From positions 1 to 64,000 of the forward strand of contig NZ_WXTX01000011.1 of NCBI RefSeq assembly GCF_009848685.1: a DNA stretch of 64,000 nt. The letters are read 5' to 3'. Shown here piece after piece: positions 62,101 through 64,000 of the stretch. Source of the stretch: Andreprevotia sp. IGB-42. GTDB lineage: Bacteria > Pseudomonadota > Gammaproteobacteria > Burkholderiales > Chitinibacteraceae. Position 1 is the stretch's first letter; every line of letters starts with the position of its first letter. The notes under the pieces are model-generated. The model was not told the DNA's origin and did no database searches. It saw nothing but the letters and a program-made list of their open reading frames with translations. The translations under genes and the position numbers were made by a program.

Positions 62101-63462
62101 TTATTCGTCGCCATCGATTTCTTCATCGTCGTGCTCGTAGTCGTCTTCGATAACGCCCGGTATCTCCGTTCCTTCGATGATGGTCACGGCATTCAGGTCG
62201 TCTTTGCACGCGGAATGCGCCCACTTCGCATTCGAAAGCTGGAATACTGAGCTTCCTGCTGGCCAGTAAAGGATCGACCGGCCTAGGCTCGTTTCTCCCT
62301 CGTCGTATCTCCCGCATCCTTCGCAAACGAAGCCTTTCGCAGGGGGGCATCCGTCGCCATTGAAATTCGGATCGATCGCGAACCGAATGTCACTTGCGGT
62401 CTCTGAGAGGATGTTGCGTTGTTCCCGCTCGTGGATAGAGCCAGCATACGTGCCTCGCAAGATCGCCCTGATGAATGCCATGCGCCAATTCCGGCTCGAT
62501 GACGAGTTCGCTTGGGAAACACAATAGACCGCGTATTTACTGAGGATCGACACTTCCGATGTGGGAGCAATGCGGCTGTCCAATAGCGTCAAGTCTTGCC
62601 GCAAGAAGCTCAAGTCTGTTGGTAAGGCTAGCCCGGATCGTCGGAGGGTAAGGACGGCGCAGAAGAACGAGTAGAAGTCCGCCTTCTGCTTCCAGCGGGT
62701 CTTTTTCATCGGGTAAGTCGAGTCGAAGATCTTCGAAATGTCTGAGATGGCCCCCTCAAACTCAGCGCGCGCAGCAGTGGACTCCGCCAGTGGCCAAACT
62801 GCGTAGTCCCGGCAGCACTCGTCAATGGCATCCTTCTTGTCACTGATGCCCCGAAGCTGCGCAGCCAACAACTCGCTCACGTATTCAACGTCAAGGGAAC
62901 GTCGCCGCGCCGTGGCATTGAAAAGACCCATGTCATCGAGCGCATCTAGGTTGGCCAGTTCCTCAGAGATTTTCAAGAACTCGCCGGGAAAATCTGCCTT
63001 GCGTAGTTCTTGCCTATTGAGCGGCACCAAGTACTTGTTGACGCGGGAGTAGACCTCCCGTAACTCCTCGGGCGACAGACCGGAGGCCTCATTGAAATCA
63101 ATCGAATACAGCAAGAAGTCGTCGCGGACTCCCTCTGGTAGCGTCGCGAAGTACCTGCCTTCATGAGGTCCGCAGTATGGCGCCTCCAATTGGAAAGCGT
63201 CATTCAAGAAGGAGAGGATCGTCGTGATCCGCTGCTGGCCATCGATCACGCTGCGATATGTCCTCATGTCCTTGATGGCCTTGGACACGAAGATTTTAGG
63301 CATCGGAATTTCATTGAGGATGCTGTCGATCAGCATCACGCGCGCAGCATCGCCCCAGACCTCACGTCGCTGATAGTCTGGCTGCAGAAGCAAAGTTCCA
63401 TTCTCGTTCCACTCTCGGATGTCAGCGATCGTGTGAGGGCTCGACTGCCATTTCTTGGCCAT
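62101..63462 (-). CDS. DUF262 protein with C-terminal Cys/His cluster
   Basis: The 453-residue protein starts at ATG 63462 with AGGAGAG upstream. The DUF262 (GmrS/ParB-like) NTPase core shows PDYQRREVW (residues 28-36) and VIDGQQRITTIL (72-83). The C-terminus holds CEGC (380-383) and WAHSACK (His416, Cys419), a possible HNH-like or zinc site, and a very acidic tail. SspE, the phosphorothioation-sensing effector, also begins with DUF262 but normally has a longer nuclease part. The effector role is inferred from context. Confidence 0.75.
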   Translation of the reverse strand: MAKKWQSSPHTIADIREWNENGTLLLQPDYQRREVWGDAARVMLIDSILNEIPMPKIFVSKAIKDMRTYRSVIDGQQRITTILSFLNDAFQLEAPYCGPHEGRYFATLPEGVRDDFLLYSIDFNEASGLSPEELREVYSRVNKYLVPLNRQELRKADFPGEFLKISEELANLDALDDMGLFNATARRRSLDVEYVSELLAAQLRGISDKKDAIDECCRDYAVWPLAESTAARAEFEGAISDISKIFDSTYPMKKTRWKQKADFYSFFCAVLTLRRSGLALPTDLSFLRQDLTLLDSRIAPTSEVSILSKYAVYCVSQANSSSSRNWRMAFIRAILRGTYAGSIHEREQRNILSETASDIRFAIDPNFNGDGCPPAKGFVCEGCGRYDEGETSLGRSILYWPAGSSVFQLSNAKWAHSACKDDLNAVTIIEGTEIPGVIEDDYEHDDEEIDGDE

Positions 63463-63730
63463 TCGCTCTCTCCTAATAATTTTGGTAGTAGCTACAACGG
63501 CCACTGTAGCTTCGATGTCGTAGTCGGGGCGCGCAGACTTGTGGGAAAACCAGACCCTGATTAGCCATTAAATTTGGCGGCCAATTACCTACGAACTCAA
63601 TAGTGGCTTTGCGCCCGGTTTGTTGGTCGTGATTTCTAACGCGCTTTCCTGATACCTACTCCGATGGTATTGGCGATGTGCATTTTGTAGATCAAAGTAA
63701 CGATCCCTATTGCAGGACTATAAAAATAGT

Positions 63731-64000
63731 TCAGAGTAGTTTCAAATATTCGTCCAAGTTGGAAACAGTGATGAACCGGGTCTGATTTGACGTCAGCACG
63801 GAGAACTCGTTTTCTCTGATGGTGATAGTTGTCTTCTTAACTGAACGGAGCGCGCTATGGGCGGCGTACTTCACGAACAGCTCGATTTGATAATCACCCA
63901 ACTGCCACTCCCCCACCTCATACCCTGGCTGTTGAATTGGAGCGAACATCACAACTTGTTCGACTGAGGATTGAGGGGGAATTGCGAAATCTCCGAATGG
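63731..64000 (-). CDS. Unknown protein, N-terminus outside the window
   Basis: The frame is open from the right window edge and ends at 63731, giving about 89 residues. It ends FITVSNLDEYLKLL and looks beta-strand-rich (EWQLGDYQIELFVKYAAHSA). No domain is recognised. The GTG/ATG pair near 63952 could also be a start, but no ribosome site is seen there. Confidence 0.45.
   Translation of the reverse strand, partial: PFGDFAIPPQSSVEQVVMFAPIQQPGYEVGEWQLGDYQIELFVKYAAHSALRSVKKTTITIRENEFSVLTSNQTRFITVSNLDEYLKLL

Noticed and set aside
54778-64000. Prophage or integrative element
   Set aside because: No integrase, transposase, phage structural gene, tRNA junction or flanking direct repeat is visible; only composition and content suggest acquisition.

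Overview
The window looks like chromosome of a chitin-degrading betaproteobacterium of the order Neisseriales, most likely near Chitinibacteraceae. The reasons are the respiratory gene order (ctaC-ctaD-small assembly protein-ctaG-DUF2970-ctaE, then the SURF1-ctaA-ctaB group), the dciA/M23 peptidase/secA neighbourhood, and several secreted proteins with CBM5/12-type chitin-binding modules and Pro/Thr linkers. The family placement is inference.

Positions 1-31650 are mostly housekeeping. They hold an RstBA-like two-component system; an aminotransferase behind a possible leader-peptide attenuator; an FHA membrane protein with a trypsin-like protease; a polar amino-acid ABC importer without its ATPase; a degenerate GT51-like protein; tRNA-Ala; a chitin-binding metalloprotease; secA, an M23 peptidase and dciA; a candidate sigma-E-type small RNA; uppP; the full cytochrome c oxidase and heme A assembly cluster; initiator tRNA-Met; and a GH18 chitinase.

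Positions 30059-43678 form an RNA-repair island. RtcR (sigma-54 activator) is divergent from a near-consensus -24/-12 promoter that drives rsr (Ro60 orthologue). Next comes a tandem array of five predicted Y RNAs; three carry circularly permuted tRNA-like domains. It continues with a zinc-ribbon protein, rtcB, a gene frameshifted by a 7-bp tandem duplication, a HEAT-repeat protein, an RlaP-type nucleotidyltransferase and rtcA. A second, oppositely oriented module carries rtcB2 and prfH, a pair linked to repair and rescue of ribosomes cleaved at the decoding centre. An EF-G paralogue lies upstream with a leader containing a short ORF and mutually exclusive hairpins, which suggests attenuation.

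Positions 47001-54705 hold secreted or surface proteins (chitin-binding esterase, kelch/BACON protein, CAP-domain lipoprotein), an O6-alkylguanine DNA methyltransferase and an alpha/beta hydrolase.

Positions 54778-64000 differ in base composition and look acquired. An Xre regulator faces a perfect palindrome, followed by an Ssp-like DNA phosphorothioation operon (DUF4007 protein, large P-loop ATPase, DndC/SspD-like PAPS-reductase-fold enzyme). A convergent operon encodes a DUF262 protein with a C-terminal Cys/His cluster and a Ser/Thr kinase. The likely logic is a sulfur-modification arm facing a sensor/effector arm with a kinase added. No cysteine desulfurase (SspA/DndA) is present here.
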